DNA of 64,000 nt from Solimonas sp. K1W22B-7 (lineage in GTDB: Bacteria; Pseudomonadota; Gammaproteobacteria; Nevskiales; Nevskiaceae). Under the pieces are notes generated by a model. That model ran no database searches. It saw nothing but the letters and a program-made list of their open reading frames with translations, and was not told where the DNA came from. Numbering within the stretch: the first letter of the stretch is position 1; each line of letters opens with the position of its first letter. Both the position numbers and the translations under genes were made by a program. Shown here piece by piece: positions 16,781 to 25,930 of this stretch. Where the stretch lies: the NCBI RefSeq assembly GCF_003428335.1, contig NZ_CP031704.1:1550001-1614000 (forward strand). Direction: 5' to 3'.

Positions 16781-17460
16781 GCATGAACGTCAGCCTGAAC
16801 CACCGTCCCCCCGCGGCAGCGCCCGTGCGCAGCACTCCCAGGGAACTGGGCGCCGGCCGCTTCCTGGCCCCGGCCGCACTGGCCTGCGTGGCCATGTTCA
16901 GCCTGTTCTGGACGCTGCATGCCCTGATCTCCGGTACCACCGGCGCCGCGGGCAACAGCGAACTGCTGCCGACCGTGGACTTCCTGCGCCTGGCCAAGAA
17001 TTTCGAGCTGGAGACCCGCGACCGCAGGCCGCCGCCCGAAATGCCGGACCGCCCTGAAGCGCCGCCGGAAGCCCCGGTGCAGCAGATGCAGGCCTCGGCG
17101 CCGAACCAGACCGCGATCAACATCAACATGTCGCTGGAGAACACCACCCAGGTGAAGGCCAACTTCGGCCTTTCATCGACGGATGGCGAGTACCTGCCGA
17201 TCGTGAAAGTGGCGCCGATGTATCCGGCCCGCGCGCAGACGCAGGGTATCGAGGGCTGGGTGCTGCTGAAATTCACCGTCACCGAAGCCGGCACGGTCAT
17301 CGACCCGGTCGTGATCGAAGCTTCGCCGCCGGGCGTGTTCGACGAGGCCGCCAAGAAGGCGGTGACGAAGTTCAAGTACAAGCCGCGTGTTGAAAACGGC
17401 AAGCCGATCGCGGTGCAGGGCATCCAGCACCTGATCCGCTTCGAGCTGGACAAGAAATGA
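16777..17460 (+). CDS. tonB: TonB2-type energy transducer
   Basis: A 227-residue TonB. A transmembrane anchor lies at about 28-48. A rather short Pro-rich spacer (about 84-110, far less proline than the TonB at 2604) is followed by a C-terminal TonB domain (about 130-225). The domain carries Val-Ala-Pro-Met-Tyr-Pro-Ala-Arg-Ala, Gly-Trp-Val-Leu-Leu-Lys-Phe-Thr-Val and a closing Ile-Arg-Phe-Glu-Leu. This is the compact TonB2 layout. It overlaps exbD upstream and the TPR gene downstream by 4 nt each, so the operon is tightly coupled. Confidence 0.92.
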   Translation: MSMNVSLNHRPPAAAPVRSTPRELGAGRFLAPAALACVAMFSLFWTLHALISGTTGAAGNSELLPTVDFLRLAKNFELETRDRRPPPEMPDRPEAPPEAPVQQMQASAPNQTAININMSLENTTQVKANFGLSSTDGEYLPIVKVAPMYPARAQTQGIEGWVLLKFTVTEAGTVIDPVVIEASPPGVFDEAAKKAVTKFKYKPRVENGKPIAVQGIQHLIRFELDKK

Positions 17461-18746
17461 TCATGGCCAAGCAGATCAAGAAACTGTTGCTGGTATCGCT
17501 GACGGCCGCCGTGGTCACACTGTCGGGCCTGTCGCTGGCCAAGGACAGCAAGGACAAGCCGGTCCCGCCGCCGACCAAGCAGACCCAGGTCATCCGCGCC
17601 GAGACCTACAAGGGCATGGAGGTCGCGCAGAAGGCTTATGAAGCCAAGGACTACAACGGCGCCATTGCGGCGCTGGACCTCCTCAAGGCGAAGGAAGCAA
17701 AGTTCAACGACTACGAACGGGCCACGCTGTACAACCTGTACGCGGCGGTCTACTACGCCCAGGACAAGGTGCCGCAGGCGATCGAGGCCTACATCAACGT
17801 CCTGAAGCAGCCCAACCTGCCGGATGCGCTGCGCGATGGCAGCCTGTACGCCATGGCGCAGCTGTACTTCATCTCGGAACAGTATCCGAAGGCCATCGCG
17901 GTGGTGAAGAAGTGGCTGTCGGTGTCGCCGACCCCCAGCCCCGAGGGCTATGCGCTGCTGGCGCAGGCCTACTACCAGACCCAGAAGTACAAGGAAGCCG
18001 AGCAGGCCCTGGTCACCTCCCTGAAGATTTCCAAGGAGCGGGGGCAGGCGCCGAAGGAGTCCGCGCTGGCACTGCTGCGCGCGATCTACTACGAGCGCAA
18101 GGAATACCCCAAGGCGGCCAAGGTGCTGGAAATCCTGGTCGGCCTGTATCCCGGCAAGGCGGCCTACTGGCAGCAGCTGGCGGGCATGAAAGGCCTGCTG
18201 GACCAGCAGCGCGAGCAGACCACGCTGATGCACGCGGCCTACCGCGGCAAGCTGATCGGCTCGGAATCGGACATCCTGAATCTCGCCAGGTTGTACATGG
18301 TGCAGGACGCCCCCTACGCCGGCGTGCGCGTGCTCACGCAGGGCCTGAAGGACAAGGTGGTCAAGCCCAATGCCCAGAACCTGGAGCTGTACGCCCAGGC
18401 CCTGGCGATGTCCCGCGAATACGAGAAGCAGATCCCGGTGCTGAAGAAGCTGGCCGAGATCAGCGGGCAGTCCAGGCATTACCTGTATCTCGGGCAGGCC
18501 TACGCCGAGCTGGGCAAGTGGACGGAAGCCGCCACGGCATTCCGCACGGCCCTGAAGGGCGGCGAGCGTACGGCCGACATCCAGATGCAGCTGGGCACGG
18601 CGCTGTTCAACGCCGACCGCTATGCGGAAGCCCGGGGAGCCTTCACGGCGGCACAGCAGTCGCCGGCACTGGCGCAGCAGGCTGCGCAGTGGGTGAAGTT
18701 CGTGGATCAGGAGATCGCCAGGCGGGAGGCCGTCAATGCTCGATAG
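17457..18746 (+). CDS. Tetratricopeptide-repeat protein of the TonB2 operon
   Basis: A 429-residue exported protein. A signal peptide is at about 1-24 (Leu-Ser-Gly-Leu-Ser-Leu-Ala-Lys). The remainder is almost all helical TPR units, for example Ala-Gln-Lys-Ala-Tyr-Glu-Ala-Lys-Asp-Tyr-Asn-Gly-Ala near residue 58 and Leu-Gly-Gln-Ala-Tyr-Ala-Glu-Leu-Gly-Lys-Trp near 345. A TPR gene is the regular last member of TtpC/TonB2 operons, where it is thought to act as a periplasmic scaffold. Its 3' end overlaps a small HTH gene by 11 nt. Confidence 0.9.
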   Translation: MIMAKQIKKLLLVSLTAAVVTLSGLSLAKDSKDKPVPPPTKQTQVIRAETYKGMEVAQKAYEAKDYNGAIAALDLLKAKEAKFNDYERATLYNLYAAVYYAQDKVPQAIEAYINVLKQPNLPDALRDGSLYAMAQLYFISEQYPKAIAVVKKWLSVSPTPSPEGYALLAQAYYQTQKYKEAEQALVTSLKISKERGQAPKESALALLRAIYYERKEYPKAAKVLEILVGLYPGKAAYWQQLAGMKGLLDQQREQTTLMHAAYRGKLIGSESDILNLARLYMVQDAPYAGVRVLTQGLKDKVVKPNAQNLELYAQALAMSREYEKQIPVLKKLAEISGQSRHYLYLGQAYAELGKWTEAATAFRTALKGGERTADIQMQLGTALFNADRYAEARGAFTAAQQSPALAQQAAQWVKFVDQEIARREAVNAR

Positions 18747-18993
18747 GCAGGCCACTGAAGGCTGGAGCGAGAGCCGGCGCAATGCCGGCTACGCATTGCC
18801 CTCCTGGGCCGAACCCCTGACCCCCCGCGAGGCGGAAGTCATGGAAGCCCTGGCCGGCGGACTCTCGCGGCCGCGCATGGCCAAAGCCCTGGGGATTTCG
18901 GCCAATACCGTCAAGTACCACCTGCGGAACATCTACGCCAAGCTGGGCGTCTGCAGTTCCGTCCAGGCCCTGCGGATGTACGTCCGCGGGTAA
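18736..18993 (+). CDS. Small LuxR-type HTH protein, stand-alone DNA-binding domain
   Basis: An 85-residue protein that is little more than a LuxR/GerE helix-turn-helix (about residues 27-82). It has Leu-Thr-Pro-Arg-Glu-Ala-Glu-Val-Met-Glu-Ala-Leu-Ala-Gly-Gly, Ile-Ser-Ala-Asn-Thr-Val-Lys-Tyr-His-Leu and Ile-Tyr-Ala-Lys-Leu-Gly. There is no receiver or autoinducer domain. It overlaps the TPR gene by 11 nt and so is made with the energy-transduction operon. It may autoregulate that operon or a linked receptor, but no target is visible. GerE-like single-domain regulators exist, so this need not be a fragment. Confidence 0.82.
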   Translation: MLDRQATEGWSESRRNAGYALPSWAEPLTPREAEVMEALAGGLSRPRMAKALGISANTVKYHLRNIYAKLGVCSSVQALRMYVRG

Positions 18994-19188
18994 GGTCTCT
19001 TCCAGCAGGGTTAGTCCTGCCGCTGCCGGTCTGTGAAGGCATCCGGACTTGTCCCGGCGTGAAATGTCTATTCGCCCGCATAAACTGTGGGGAATTCATT
19101 CCGCTCCCTCGCTAGCATCCTTGGAGTATCAGTCCTTCCCCTGCGGGACCCGCGATGGGGCGCAGGGCAGGCTCCTTGGGAGAGGGTG

Positions 19189-20205
19189 ATGGAAACGCTG
19201 TTCGTATTCGACAAGCGCAACTACCAGGACTGCCGCACCGCGTTCCGCGGGCCGCGGAATCGCGAGTACTACACCGGCGACTACTCGATCGAGCCCGGAG
19301 CGGTGATCGACGTACGGGCGGAATGCAAGGCCGTCGGCTCCAGCTCGATCATCCGCCTGCGTTCCCGCACCCGCCAGTCGTTCAGCCGCACCTGGGCCCA
19401 CATCCGCGAGGACGCCACGGATGTCGCCGTGCTCTGCTTCGTCAAGCTGGGCCGGCTGCGGGTGTCGCACCAGCGCGGCGAAACCCTGGCCCAGGCCGGG
19501 GACTTCATCCTGACCAAGTCGATGACGCCTTTTTCGGTCGAGTGCGAACCGGGGAAGGAGGGCCTGCTCGAACTGCTGCACCTGACCGTGCCCATGCACC
19601 TGCTGCGGCGCGTCCTCTGCCATGACGTGACCACCGGTTTCTGCGTGCCCGCCGCCGGCCGCAACTTCGCCATCGCCGAACGCATCCTCGCCGATCTCTT
19701 CGAGGATACCGGCGAGGTCAAGGAGCATGTGCAGCAACTGCTGGTGGACACCGCCCTGTCGGTGCTCGCCGAGGCCATCAAGGACCACGAGTCCTGCGTG
19801 CCGCAGCGCCAGACCCTGGCGGACAAGCGCCTGCAGGACGTGCTGCGCTTCATCGAGACCCATCTGTCGGACCCCAAGCTCAGCATCGTGATGGTGGCCA
19901 AGGGCTGCGGCATCTCGCCGCGGTACCTGCTGCTGTTGCTGAAGCTGCACGGCACGCTGTTCTCGACGCTGGTCTGGGACAAGCGCCTGAAGACGGCGGA
20001 GCAGTGGCTGGCCACGTCCGGCGCGGGCGATGCCGCCATCAGCGAAATCGCCTACCGCGTGGGCTTCAAGAGCCCCGCGCATTTCAGCCGCATGTTCAAG
20101 CGCGAGTTCAAGCTCAGCCCCAGGCAATATCGCGCCGCGGCTGCCGGGACACCCGCGCGCAAGGCCGGGGCCCTGGTCGTCGATGGCGGCGATTCTCGGC
20201 ACTAG
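19189..20205 (+). CDS. AraC-family regulator upstream of the Rieske oxygenase
   Basis: A 338-residue AraC/XylS protein. The N-terminal half (about 40-170) resembles the AraC-type effector domain of AraC_binding_2/NahR-like regulators. The C-terminal domain (about 225-325) has two helix-turn-helix motifs and the family tail Ile-Ala-Tyr-Arg-Val-Gly-Phe-Lys-Ser-Pro-Ala-His-Phe-Ser-Arg-Met-Phe-Lys. The start at 19189 is chosen for its GGAGAGG ribosome binding site; an upstream ATG at 19087 is in frame but has none. It ends 16 nt before the Rieske oxygenase, which it probably activates. Confidence 0.88.
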   Translation: METLFVFDKRNYQDCRTAFRGPRNREYYTGDYSIEPGAVIDVRAECKAVGSSSIIRLRSRTRQSFSRTWAHIREDATDVAVLCFVKLGRLRVSHQRGETLAQAGDFILTKSMTPFSVECEPGKEGLLELLHLTVPMHLLRRVLCHDVTTGFCVPAAGRNFAIAERILADLFEDTGEVKEHVQQLLVDTALSVLAEAIKDHESCVPQRQTLADKRLQDVLRFIETHLSDPKLSIVMVAKGCGISPRYLLLLLKLHGTLFSTLVWDKRLKTAEQWLATSGAGDAAISEIAYRVGFKSPAHFSRMFKREFKLSPRQYRAAAAGTPARKAGALVVDGGDSRH

Positions 20206-20221
20206 CGCCGGAGGAGAAGAC

Positions 20222-21640
20222 ATGAGCGCTGACGTACTGACCGCCTGGCCCGAAAGCTGGCGCGTCCTGGACCACGGCATCCGCAGCGGGCGCTACACCG
20301 ACCCTGCGTTCGCGCGTCTGGAATACGACAAGCTGTGGAGCACCGTCTGGCAGGCTGCCGCGCGGCTGGACGAAATCCCCGAAGCCGGCGACTACGCCAC
20401 CTACGACATCGGCGACCAGTCCGTCATCGTCGTGCGCGCCGAAGACGGCAGCGTCAAGACCTACCACAACGCCTGCCCGCACCGCGGCACCGCCCTGTCC
20501 GGCGGCGGCAACGGCCACTTCCCCCACTGCAAGATCATCTGCCCCTTCCACGGCTGGCGCTGGAACTTGCAGGGCCAGAACGAATACGTCCTGGAACGGG
20601 GCGAATTCCGCGGCGGCCAGCTGCAGGACAGCGACGTCGCCCTGCGTGCAGTCCACCACGTCGTCTTCGCCGGCTTCGTCTTCATCAACTTCGACCGCAA
20701 CCCCCAGCCCTTCGACGACTTCATCGCCCCGGTAAGGGAACTGATCGAAGGCCTGGCCATCGGCCAGATGCACCACTACTGGTGGAAAGCCCTGCCGGTG
20801 GCCGCCAACTGGAAAGTCGCCCAGGAAGCCTTCTTCGAGGGCTACCACGTTCCGGCCACCCACCCCCAGCTGGAACCGGACTCCGCCGACATCGTCATGA
20901 ACGGCACTCCCAGTGCCGAAGCCGAAGCCCACTTCGCCCACCGCAACGTCCAGACCGAGAAATACCCCCACGGCCACGGCCGCTTCTACGCCGGCAAGAA
21001 GACCCCCATGCAGGGCCACGTCCGCCAGGCCGGCGACCCGGTCGAGATGATGGCCGCCCGCCTGAATCTCCTGGTCGAAGGCATGGACGCCATGGTCCTG
21101 AAGGAAGACGTCGAGATCGTCCGCTCCCTCAAGGACAAGCCCATCCCCGAGGGCTCCAGCCTGGGCGCCGAATACGTCAAGGCCCTGTACACCACCGCCG
21201 CCATCCAGCAGCGGCCCATGCCCAGGCCCGTCCCCGAGATCCTGGGCATGTGGGGCGGCGAGATCTTCGTCTTCCCCAACCTCTTGATCCTGCCGCAGGC
21301 CGGCAACGCCATGATCTACCGCATCCGGCCCGACGGAAACGACCCGGACCGCTGCATCTTCGAGATCTTCTCCACCAGGACCTACCCGGCCGCAGTGAAA
21401 CCGCCGCGGGCCGAGGTCCGGAAGGTCACCGACATCATGGACCCGGAGCAGGTGCTGCTGATCCCGCGCCAGGACTTCCACAACATCCCGCGCATGCAGA
21501 AGGGTCTGCACTCCCGCGGCTGCAAGCAGATCTGGCTGGCCGTTGAGCACGAGAAGATGATCCTCAACATGCATCAGGAACTGGATCGCTATCTGAAGGC
21601 TGAGCCGGCACGCCCGGAGGTGAGGGTAGCCGCAGCTTGA
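20222..21640 (+). CDS. Rieske ring-hydroxylating oxygenase alpha subunit
   Basis: A 472-residue terminal oxygenase. The Rieske [2Fe-2S] ligands are Cys85-Pro-His87 and Cys107-Pro-Phe-His110. The catalytic domain (about 190-450) shows Asn-Trp-Lys-Val ... Glu-Gly-Tyr-His-Val-Pro-Ala-Thr-His, the two His ligands of the mononuclear iron. It would use O2 and electrons from a separate reductase to hydroxylate or demethylate a hydrophobic substrate. No beta subunit, ferredoxin or reductase gene is next to it, so it probably belongs to the alpha-only group and borrows electron carriers. The flanking AraC genes on both sides suggest tight inducible control. Confidence 0.9.
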   Translation: MSADVLTAWPESWRVLDHGIRSGRYTDPAFARLEYDKLWSTVWQAAARLDEIPEAGDYATYDIGDQSVIVVRAEDGSVKTYHNACPHRGTALSGGGNGHFPHCKIICPFHGWRWNLQGQNEYVLERGEFRGGQLQDSDVALRAVHHVVFAGFVFINFDRNPQPFDDFIAPVRELIEGLAIGQMHHYWWKALPVAANWKVAQEAFFEGYHVPATHPQLEPDSADIVMNGTPSAEAEAHFAHRNVQTEKYPHGHGRFYAGKKTPMQGHVRQAGDPVEMMAARLNLLVEGMDAMVLKEDVEIVRSLKDKPIPEGSSLGAEYVKALYTTAAIQQRPMPRPVPEILGMWGGEIFVFPNLLILPQAGNAMIYRIRPDGNDPDRCIFEIFSTRTYPAAVKPPRAEVRKVTDIMDPEQVLLIPRQDFHNIPRMQKGLHSRGCKQIWLAVEHEKMILNMHQELDRYLKAEPARPEVRVAAA

Positions 21641-21646
21641 AGGGAA

Positions 21647-22714
21647 CTAGGCCGCCTGGCGCGGCTGCAGGTGACGCCGGTAGCGCTGCGGGGTCGAGCC
21701 GGTCCAGCGCTTGAAGGCACGGCCGAAGCTGGACTGCTCGGAGTAGCCGAGCATGGCCGCCAGGTCGTCGATGGTGGTCTGGCCTTGCTCCAGGTGGGTC
21801 CTGGCGATCTCGAAGCGCTGGCGCTCGAGGATGTCGGAGAAGCGCAGGCCGTTGTCGCTCAGGTCCGTCTGCAGGGTGCGGACCGAGGTGCCGAGCTTCT
21901 TGGCGCAATGCTCGATCGAGCAACTGCCCGAAGACAGGGCGCCGCGCACATAGTCCTCCACGCGCTGGACGACGCCCAGGCGCGAAGCGGCACGGACCCG
22001 CTCCAGGTAGCCGCCGAGCAGCTTGAACAACAGGCGGTTGGAACTGCCCACCGACTGATCCATCACTGCGGTAGGGAAGGCGATGACATTGGTCGTCGTC
22101 TTGCCATGGAAGCCGCAGCCGAAGTGCCCGGCGATATCGGACACATCCTTCTTCCGGGTATCGACCGCGAGATTCACGTAGCTGGGCTTGAAGTGGCGTC
22201 CGCCGAGCTGGCGCAGCAGCTTCATGTTCATCAGGGCGCCCTTGTACTGGGCCTGGTCGGCCTGGCCCCTTTCGGCCGGCACGCGCCAGCGCAGTTCGGT
22301 GGTCTGCAGTCCTTCCGCCACCTCGAGCTCGACCAGGGGGCAATGGACCACCGGGATGAAGCCGGTGAAGCTGTCCAGGGCTTCGCGAAAGGTGGACGCG
22401 GCGCGGCACAGGGTGGCCACGGAACCGAAGACATCCGCATCCTGCAGCTGCGCCAGGCGCAGGCCGAACAGGGAGTCGTTGAACGAGGCGCTGCAGTGCT
22501 CCAGCAGTTCCACCACGGCCCTGCTGTCGATGTAGGCATCCGGGTCGCGCAGCGTGCGGGGATCGATGCCGTGCTGCTCGAAGATGCCGCGCGGATCGGC
22601 TCCCAGGTTCCGCACCAGTTCGCCGAAGCCCGTCAGGTTGGCGGCGCGGATCTGGCGCGCCACGGGCAGGGAGTCCAGCGGCCCCTCCAGGCTGTAGAAA
22701 TGTCCTTCGCTCAT
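21647..22714 (-). CDS. AraC-family regulator (Arabinose_bd / OruR type)
   Basis: A 355-residue AraC protein of the type with an N-terminal Arabinose_bd-like domain (about 20-210) and a C-terminal double helix-turn-helix (about 245-345). It includes Thr-Ile-Asp-Asp-Leu-Ala-Ala-Met-Leu-Gly-Tyr-Ser-Glu-Gln-Ser-Ser-Phe-Gly-Arg-Ala-Phe-Lys-Arg-Trp-Thr-Gly. It converges on the Rieske gene (6 nt apart) and starts 19 nt after the KstD-like flavoprotein on the same strand. It is therefore probably transcribed with that flavoprotein gene. A GAGGAG box precedes the start. Confidence 0.88.
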   Translation of the reverse strand: MSEGHFYSLEGPLDSLPVARQIRAANLTGFGELVRNLGADPRGIFEQHGIDPRTLRDPDAYIDSRAVVELLEHCSASFNDSLFGLRLAQLQDADVFGSVATLCRAASTFREALDSFTGFIPVVHCPLVELEVAEGLQTTELRWRVPAERGQADQAQYKGALMNMKLLRQLGGRHFKPSYVNLAVDTRKKDVSDIAGHFGCGFHGKTTTNVIAFPTAVMDQSVGSSNRLLFKLLGGYLERVRAASRLGVVQRVEDYVRGALSSGSCSIEHCAKKLGTSVRTLQTDLSDNGLRFSDILERQRFEIARTHLEQGQTTIDDLAAMLGYSEQSSFGRAFKRWTGSTPQRYRRHLQPRQAA

Positions 22715-22733
22715 TGGTCCGCTCCTCGATCCG

Positions 22734-24440
22734 CTAACCAGGCGTCACGGCAGCCGTGGTGCCCTGCTGCCGGCCCAGTGCATGCCGTGCGGCGATGTAG
22801 GCCCAGGTGAATGCCGGGCCGATGCTGCCGCCAGGGCCGGGCTCGACGCCGCCCATCACCGAGGCCGTGGCCGTGCCGGTGGCGTAGAGGCCGGCGATCG
22901 CCACGCCGTCGGTTCCCAGCACGCGGGCATGTTCGTCGGTCAGCAGTCCGCCGAAGGTGCCGACGTCGCCCGGGTAGAGCGGGATGGCGTAGAACGGAGC
23001 CTCCTCGATGCTGCCGAGCGTGCTGGAGGGCGCGTGCAGGGGATCGCCCACCCAGCGGTCGTAGGCGGAGTCGCCGCGGCGAAAATCCTCGTCGCGGCCC
23101 TGGCGCACGAAGCCGTTGAACCGCGCCACGGTTTCGCCCAGCTGTTGCGCGGGGATGCCGCAGGCGGTGGCCAGGGCGTCGAGCGTGTCGCCGCTGCGCA
23201 GGAATTTCTCCGCCGCCCAGGACTTGGGCTTCTTCGCGCCCGGCATCGTGCCGGCGAGCATGTACTTGCGCAGGTACTGGCTGTCGAAAATCATCCAGCT
23301 CGGCAGGGCAGGGGCGAGCCTGTTGCGCTCCATCATCCGTTCGGTGAACTCCGGATGGGAGCTGGACTCGCGCGCATAGCGCACGCCGGTCTGGTCGACG
23401 ACGATCGCGTGCGGCTTGTTGATGTCGTTCTGCATGGCGGTCTTGACCTGCTTGTCGCTGCTGCCCGGAGACAGCGCGATCTGCATGCCGATACGCTCGG
23501 CCATCTGCGCCGTCGCGGCGCCGATGCGCTGGCCCTCCTCGATCATCTCCCCGGTGTCGGCCTCGATACAGCTGGACCAGGCCGCGGAGGTGCCCGGGAT
23601 GTGCCGGTCGAGCATGCGCTGGTTGCGCGCGAAGCCACCGGCATTGATCAGCACGCCCAGGCGCGCATCGATGCGCTGGCCCGCGCCCTGGCTGCCGACG
23701 ACGACGGCGGTCACGCGGCCGTCCTCGACCACCAGTTGGCTGACGCCCGCTTCGAGGCGGATCTCCACGCCGGCCTTGAGCGCGGCCTGCAGCATCTGGC
23801 CCTGCAGCGCCTCGCCGGCGGTCTTGCGCTGCCGGCCGGTGAACCGGTCGGCGATCGCGCGGCCGAGAATGCGGGCCAGGACCTTCTTGGCCGCGCCGCT
23901 GCGCTTGATCCAGGGCAGCTGCATCGCCTCGTCGAGATTCGCCGGCAGGGGCAGGAAGCCGGGCCGCAGCCTGGCCTTCCAGCTGCCCAGCTGCTTGATG
24001 TCGAACAGCTCGGAGACCACCGCGCGGCCCGGTACCGAGGCGCCGGGGGCGTCGTAGTAGTCCGGCCAGGAAGGCATGCGCCGCAGGCGGATGCCCTGGC
24101 TGATCAGGAAATCGAGCATCTTCGGCGCTTCGGCAACATAGGTCTGCCGCCGCTCGCGGCTGGCACCGGGCATGTCGGGCCGCTCCCCGATCACCGCGTC
24201 GAGATAGGCGTTGGCCAGCTCCGCGCTGTCGGCGATGCCCGCGCTCTTCATGAAGCAGTTGCCGGGAATCCACATGACGCCGCCGGATACCGCCGTGGTG
24301 CCGCCGACCAGCGCGGTCTTCTCGAGGATCGCCACGGTCTTGCCGGCGGCACGCATCTGCAGCGCGGCGCACATCGAGCCGGCGCCGCTGCCGACGATGA
24401 CAAAATCGAAGCCCTGGTCCAGGGTGCCGTCGCCGTCCAT
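22734..24440 (-). CDS. FAD-dependent oxidoreductase, 3-ketosteroid dehydrogenase-like
   Basis: A 568-residue flavoprotein of the succinate dehydrogenase/KstD superfamily. The FAD-binding Gly-Ser-Gly-Ala-Gly-Ser motif is near residues 17-22, with Glu-Lys ... Val-Gly-Gly-Thr-Thr-Ala-Val-Ser-Gly-Gly about 25 residues later. A C-terminal Gly-Leu-Tyr-Ala-Thr-Gly-Thr-Ala-Thr-Ala-Ser-Val-Met-Gly-Gly block follows, then Pro-Gly-Gly-Ser-Ile-Gly-Pro-Ala-Phe. The length and the last motif match 3-oxosteroid 1-dehydrogenases and related ring-desaturating enzymes. Its substrate is not proven; a cyclic ketone or steroid is likely. It is divergent from the P450 gene. Confidence 0.85.
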   Translation of the reverse strand: MDGDGTLDQGFDFVIVGSGAGSMCAALQMRAAGKTVAILEKTALVGGTTAVSGGVMWIPGNCFMKSAGIADSAELANAYLDAVIGERPDMPGASRERRQTYVAEAPKMLDFLISQGIRLRRMPSWPDYYDAPGASVPGRAVVSELFDIKQLGSWKARLRPGFLPLPANLDEAMQLPWIKRSGAAKKVLARILGRAIADRFTGRQRKTAGEALQGQMLQAALKAGVEIRLEAGVSQLVVEDGRVTAVVVGSQGAGQRIDARLGVLINAGGFARNQRMLDRHIPGTSAAWSSCIEADTGEMIEEGQRIGAATAQMAERIGMQIALSPGSSDKQVKTAMQNDINKPHAIVVDQTGVRYARESSSHPEFTERMMERNRLAPALPSWMIFDSQYLRKYMLAGTMPGAKKPKSWAAEKFLRSGDTLDALATACGIPAQQLGETVARFNGFVRQGRDEDFRRGDSAYDRWVGDPLHAPSSTLGSIEEAPFYAIPLYPGDVGTFGGLLTDEHARVLGTDGVAIAGLYATGTATASVMGGVEPGPGGSIGPAFTWAYIAARHALGRQQGTTAAVTPG

Positions 24441-24500
24441 TCCGTGGTGCCTCCGCTGCGGGGAAAAGCCGGCTTCCGGGGCCGGCTTGACGTCTAGGTG

Positions 24501-24583
24501 AACACCATTGTTGATTTATTATGGAAGGCGGTCAAGCCGATTGCCGGGGTTGGCCCGGCCGCCCTATAATAAACATCACTGTT
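24501..24583. promoter_or_regulatory. Two copies of a candidate operator between the flavoprotein and P450 genes
   Basis: AACACCATTGTT at 24501-24512 and AACATCACTGTT at 24572-24583 each form a short dyad (AACA, four bases, TGTT). A related sequence lies at 28471-28482 in front of the aldehyde dehydrogenase and TetR genes. The second copy overlaps the predicted transcription start of the P450 gene. Shared control of the three promoters by one regulator is the inference; the TetR at 28569 is the best candidate. Confidence 0.45.
24541..24570 (+). promoter_or_regulatory. Predicted sigma-70 promoter of the P450 gene
   Basis: A consensus TATAAT at 24565-24570 is preceded by TTGCCG at 24541-24546 with an 18-nt spacer. 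The start of transcription would fall near 24577, inside the downstream operator-like dyad. Confidence 0.55.
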
Positions 24584-24643
24584 GTATTATTAATGATCAC
24601 AGGGCCGCCCGCCGGCCCGCTGGCGATCGACCTGGAGTTGCCG

Positions 24644-25906
24644 ATGACCCAAGCAGCCACCCTCACCCCCACGGCCCCCCGTCCGGCCCACGTGCCGGAC
24701 GCCCTGGTCTACGACTTCGACATGTTCGCCGACCCGGCGCTGCTGGTGGACCCGCACCAGCGCATCCTCGACCTGGTGAGGAACGCGCCGCCGGTGTTCT
24801 GGACGCCGCGCAACGGTGGCCACTGGATGCTGCTGAGCCATGCCGCCAACTTCAATGCCTCGCGCGACACCGAGTCCTTCTCCAGCGAGTTCATCTCGCC
24901 TGAAAAGATGAAGGCGCTCAGGGCGATGATGCCGCCGGGCTCGCCGCATATCCCGCAGGCGATTCCGATCAACCTGGATCCTCCCGAGCACGGCAAGTAC
25001 CGCGGACCACTGCAGCGCGTCTTCTCGCCCAAGGCGATGGCCCTGCTGACCGACGACATCCGCGCGCTGGCGCGCGACCTGATCCTCAAGGTCAAGGACA
25101 ATGGCCGCTGCGAGTTCATGACCGAGATCGCGGAACTCCTGCCCGTGCAGGTTTTCCTGAAGATGCTGGGCCTGCCGCTGGAACGTCAGGCCGAGTACCG
25201 CGCCCTGGTCCGGGACCACCTGGCGGATTCCAACCTCGATCCGCGCAAGATGATCATGAAGCTGCAGCGCGTGGCGGCCAACATGCGCGACACCATGCTG
25301 GAGCGGCGCGACAATCCCCGCGACGACATCCTGAGCCTGCTCTGGAAGCTCGAGATCGACGGCAAGCCGACCACGCTCGAGGACATGGAGAACTACGGCG
25401 TGCTGCTGTTCATCGCCGGGCTCGATACCGTCATGAACGGCATGGGGCACGGCGCACGCCACCTGGCGCGCGACCAGGCCCTGCAGCAGGAACTGCGCAG
25501 GGACCCGACGCGGGTCGGTGACGCCACCGAGGAACTGCTGCGCCGCTACACCTTCACGGTGCCGCCGCGCTTCGTGGGCAAGGACATCGTGTTCGACGGC
25601 GTGGCGATGAAGAAGGGCGAGAAGGTCATGCTGTACCTGCCGGCCGCCGACCTGGACGCGAAGGAGTACCCCGATCCGGACCGCTTCGATCTCCAGCGCG
25701 AGGGCAAGCCGCACATCGCCTTCAATGCCGGGCCGCATCGCTGCCTGGGGTCTCATCTGGCCCGGCTGGAACTGCAGGTACTGTACGAAGAAATGCTGGC
25801 GCTGCTGCCGGCCTTCCGCCTCGATCCGCAGCATCCGCCGCGCTTCCACGGCGGCCACGTGGTGGGCGTCGACACGCTGCACCTGGTCTGGGACGCACAG
25901 GTCTGA
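24644..25906 (+). CDS. Cytochrome P450
   Basis: A 420-residue soluble bacterial P450. The haem-thiolate motif Phe360-x-x-Gly-x-His-x-Cys367-Leu-Gly is intact. The I-helix Ala-Gly-Leu-Asp-Thr oxygen-activation motif lies about 105 residues earlier, and the Glu-Glu-Leu-Leu-Arg-Arg (ExxR) motif is between them. It needs ferredoxin and reductase partners that are not in the window. The start at 24644 is supported by GGAG six bases upstream; the frame is open further up to ATG codons at 24593 and 24521, but those lie at or before the promoter. The KstD-like and aldehyde dehydrogenase neighbours suggest oxidation of a steroid- or terpenoid-like compound. Confidence 0.92.
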   Translation: MTQAATLTPTAPRPAHVPDALVYDFDMFADPALLVDPHQRILDLVRNAPPVFWTPRNGGHWMLLSHAANFNASRDTESFSSEFISPEKMKALRAMMPPGSPHIPQAIPINLDPPEHGKYRGPLQRVFSPKAMALLTDDIRALARDLILKVKDNGRCEFMTEIAELLPVQVFLKMLGLPLERQAEYRALVRDHLADSNLDPRKMIMKLQRVAANMRDTMLERRDNPRDDILSLLWKLEIDGKPTTLEDMENYGVLLFIAGLDTVMNGMGHGARHLARDQALQQELRRDPTRVGDATEELLRRYTFTVPPRFVGKDIVFDGVAMKKGEKVMLYLPAADLDAKEYPDPDRFDLQREGKPHIAFNAGPHRCLGSHLARLELQVLYEEMLALLPAFRLDPQHPPRFHGGHVVGVDTLHLVWDAQV

Positions 25907-25930
25907 TATCGGGCGCAAGGAGAAAGAGCC

